Below, one piece after another: positions 62,601 to 64,000 of a stretch of DNA of 64,000 nt. Made by a program: the position numbers and the translations under genes. Location of the stretch: assembly GCA_013399115.1 (NCBI GenBank), contig VXAA01001407.1, positions 365,265 to 429,264 of the forward strand. Reading direction: 5' to 3'. The number at the start of each line of letters is the position of its first letter. The first letter of the stretch is position 1. The stretch is from Anseranas semipalmata. Lineage: Eukaryota > Chordata > Aves > Anseriformes > Anseranatidae. The notes beneath the pieces are model-generated. The model was not told the origin of the DNA, did not search any database, and saw nothing but the letters and a program-made list of their open reading frames with translations.

Positions 62601-64000
62601 TCCACCAACACAGCTTTCTAGTATCTACGAGAATCTGGCTTCTGGTACGTCTTCAACTGCAGCATCTTAAACCCAGCAGTGAAAGAAAGAAACGTGGACT
62701 TTCAAAACAAAGCCATTTTTGTGATAGCCTTCCAAAAATCTAGGAAGATGTATTCATTTTTTTGCAAATTAAAAATACCTTTTCTAATTCTCCCCAAATT
62801 TCATGATTCAGTGTATGGGGTTGAACATCAGAAATTTTTGAAGACTGGTGTCTGAGGAAAAAAGCTGAAGAGAGTCAGAAGACCAAAAAAAAGGAGAAAG
62901 TTTGACATACTGTTCAGGAAAGAGAAGCTATGGGGTCACAGTAATAGACCATTTTCAAACAAAATTTCATTGCCTTTCACTCTGTTAATTATGCTTCAAA
63001 TTGCTCTAGATGGTGCCAGAAGCAGTCTTAGAAGCAGAATAAATGATGATAATAATACAACTTTGGTTTTGTGGAGGCTCCATAACTGGGTGGCACCTAA
63101 ATAAAAGCATCTAAGGTGCCAGAAGCCAATTTGTGGTTTGGTTTTGGATTCATTTATAATTTGGTTTGGCTTTCAAACAGATCTAAGTATGATTGGGGTA
63201 GGGTATGAGAATACAGAACCCTCTTATTTCTGTGGGGTGGCCAAGGTTTGCATTTCACCACCACTGATTCGTGGTTAGCCTCTTCTTTTGGCTATTAAAT
63301 TTGATGAGGATTATAGAACTGTTGGTTGCTCAAAGCACTGCAAGAGTTAATGATGCCCTGTTTATGTATAAATCTATGTTTGTGCAGATGTGACTGCAGA
63401 ATCAGGACCAGAATTTGGGTAGCCTTTAAGTACATATGGAACAGAATACGGTCACATGTATTAAAATACAGGACCGGTAGCTTAAGCAAGTGCTGACTGC
63501 CTTAACAAGTGCACCCAGGAGAAGTCACCCTAAATACCATTTTAAGTCCTCCACAACATACTGTTTTGGAGCACAGTTTTCTATCAAGAATTTGCAGGTA
63601 ATGAAATCAGAGGAAAGTACTGACAGCTATATGAGCATTTAAGCTGTATGCATTTATAGGAGGCTTAAATAAGCAAAATTAAAAATAGATTGGGGTAATA
63701 GAGTTCAGTGTTTTTGACAATGTTTAAAATATTAATAAGATCCTTATGATTTATAAAATCCTTTAAGATGACTTGAATATGAAAAGTGACATGATAACAA
63801 CATGCCTGGTTCTAAGGTTTCTTTATGCTGGAAGCCATGCATGTAGGGGCACATACCAACTTTCTAAAAATGTAACTAGGTCAGGTTACACAATTCTTAG
63901 AACAGAAAAGGAGGTGGTTATTGTTTATTGTATCTAGATCTGCTTTGATTGCCTTTGTGCTGCATCTTCCATCTTGCTATTTAAACTGACAGTATGTGGA

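Larger units (their letters stand above)
22001..64000 (-). other. KCNQ1: Last intron of KCNQ1 (left 42 kb of it)
   Basis: The penultimate KCNQ1 exon in vertebrates is about 62 nt and ends with codons for VEDK followed by GT. I looked by eye on the minus strand for the reverse complement of that end, and for the exons before it, and found no acceptable match. The interval is therefore read as one long intron continuing past the right edge. The last intron of human KCNQ1 is also very long. A diverged exon could have been missed by eye. Confidence 0.75.
57551..64000 (-). other. Intronic DNA to the right edge
   Basis: Homopolymers and the purine/pyrimidine tracts at 59.4-59.7 kb are the main structures. 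61.7-62.7 kb is less AT-rich and has a 144-codon minus-strand frame (62051-62485) with no recognisable domain and competing frames on the other strand. No penultimate KCNQ1 exon was found. Confidence 0.5.

Overview
The window looks like a piece of a bird chromosome (a crocodilian or turtle is less likely). The reasons are: a well-preserved chicken-type CR1 LINE tail near 50 kb, low density of young repeats, several decayed MIR-type SINEs shared by amniotes, long AT-rich non-coding stretches, an N-filled assembly gap, and one vertebrate exon with clean splice signals. There are no prokaryotic-style genes, operons, CRISPR arrays or rRNA.

The one protein-coding anchor is the last coding exon of KCNQ1 (voltage-gated potassium channel Kv7.1) on the minus strand, 21800-22000. 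It carries the end of the tetramerising coiled coil, the LPTY (PY) motif and the stop codon. Its 3'UTR runs left to a canonical poly(A) signal at 21105-21110. KCNQ1 is therefore transcribed right to left. Everything from 22001 to the right edge should be its last intron, because I could not find the preceding exon (expected to end ...VEDK before a GT donor) anywhere up to 64000. Everything left of about 21085 is 3' intergenic flank. In amniotes the next gene on that side is usually CDKN1C, but I see no CDKN1C coding sequence here.

Left flank, 1-21085: non-coding. It has small CpG-dense patches (475-645, 7130-7490, 15840-16140, 20100-20340), ancient SINE remnants (9684-9795, 17378-17428, 17930-18090) and a perfect 21-bp tandem duplication (14253-14294). 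Intron, 22001-64000: old MIR-type repeats (31212, 36462, 39784, 45310, 55972), one CR1 with a frameshift that runs into a 118-N gap followed by a TA microsatellite, homopolymer and polypyrimidine tracts, and CpG-enriched patches (42180-42610, 56285-56410, 57240-57550).

Two intronic structures could be unannotated transcript parts. One is a 107-nt splice-flanked segment on the KCNQ1 strand (25324-25430), which reads either as a transmembrane helix or as a stop-containing cassette exon. The other is a textbook 3' splice site on the opposite strand at 28441-28489. Other local signals are a perfect 16-bp palindrome holding a full cAMP-response element (30029-30044) and a 32-bp tandem duplication carrying GATA-type motifs (52514-52577). 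I found no convincing new multi-gene system. Most open reading frames here look like chance frames in non-coding DNA.
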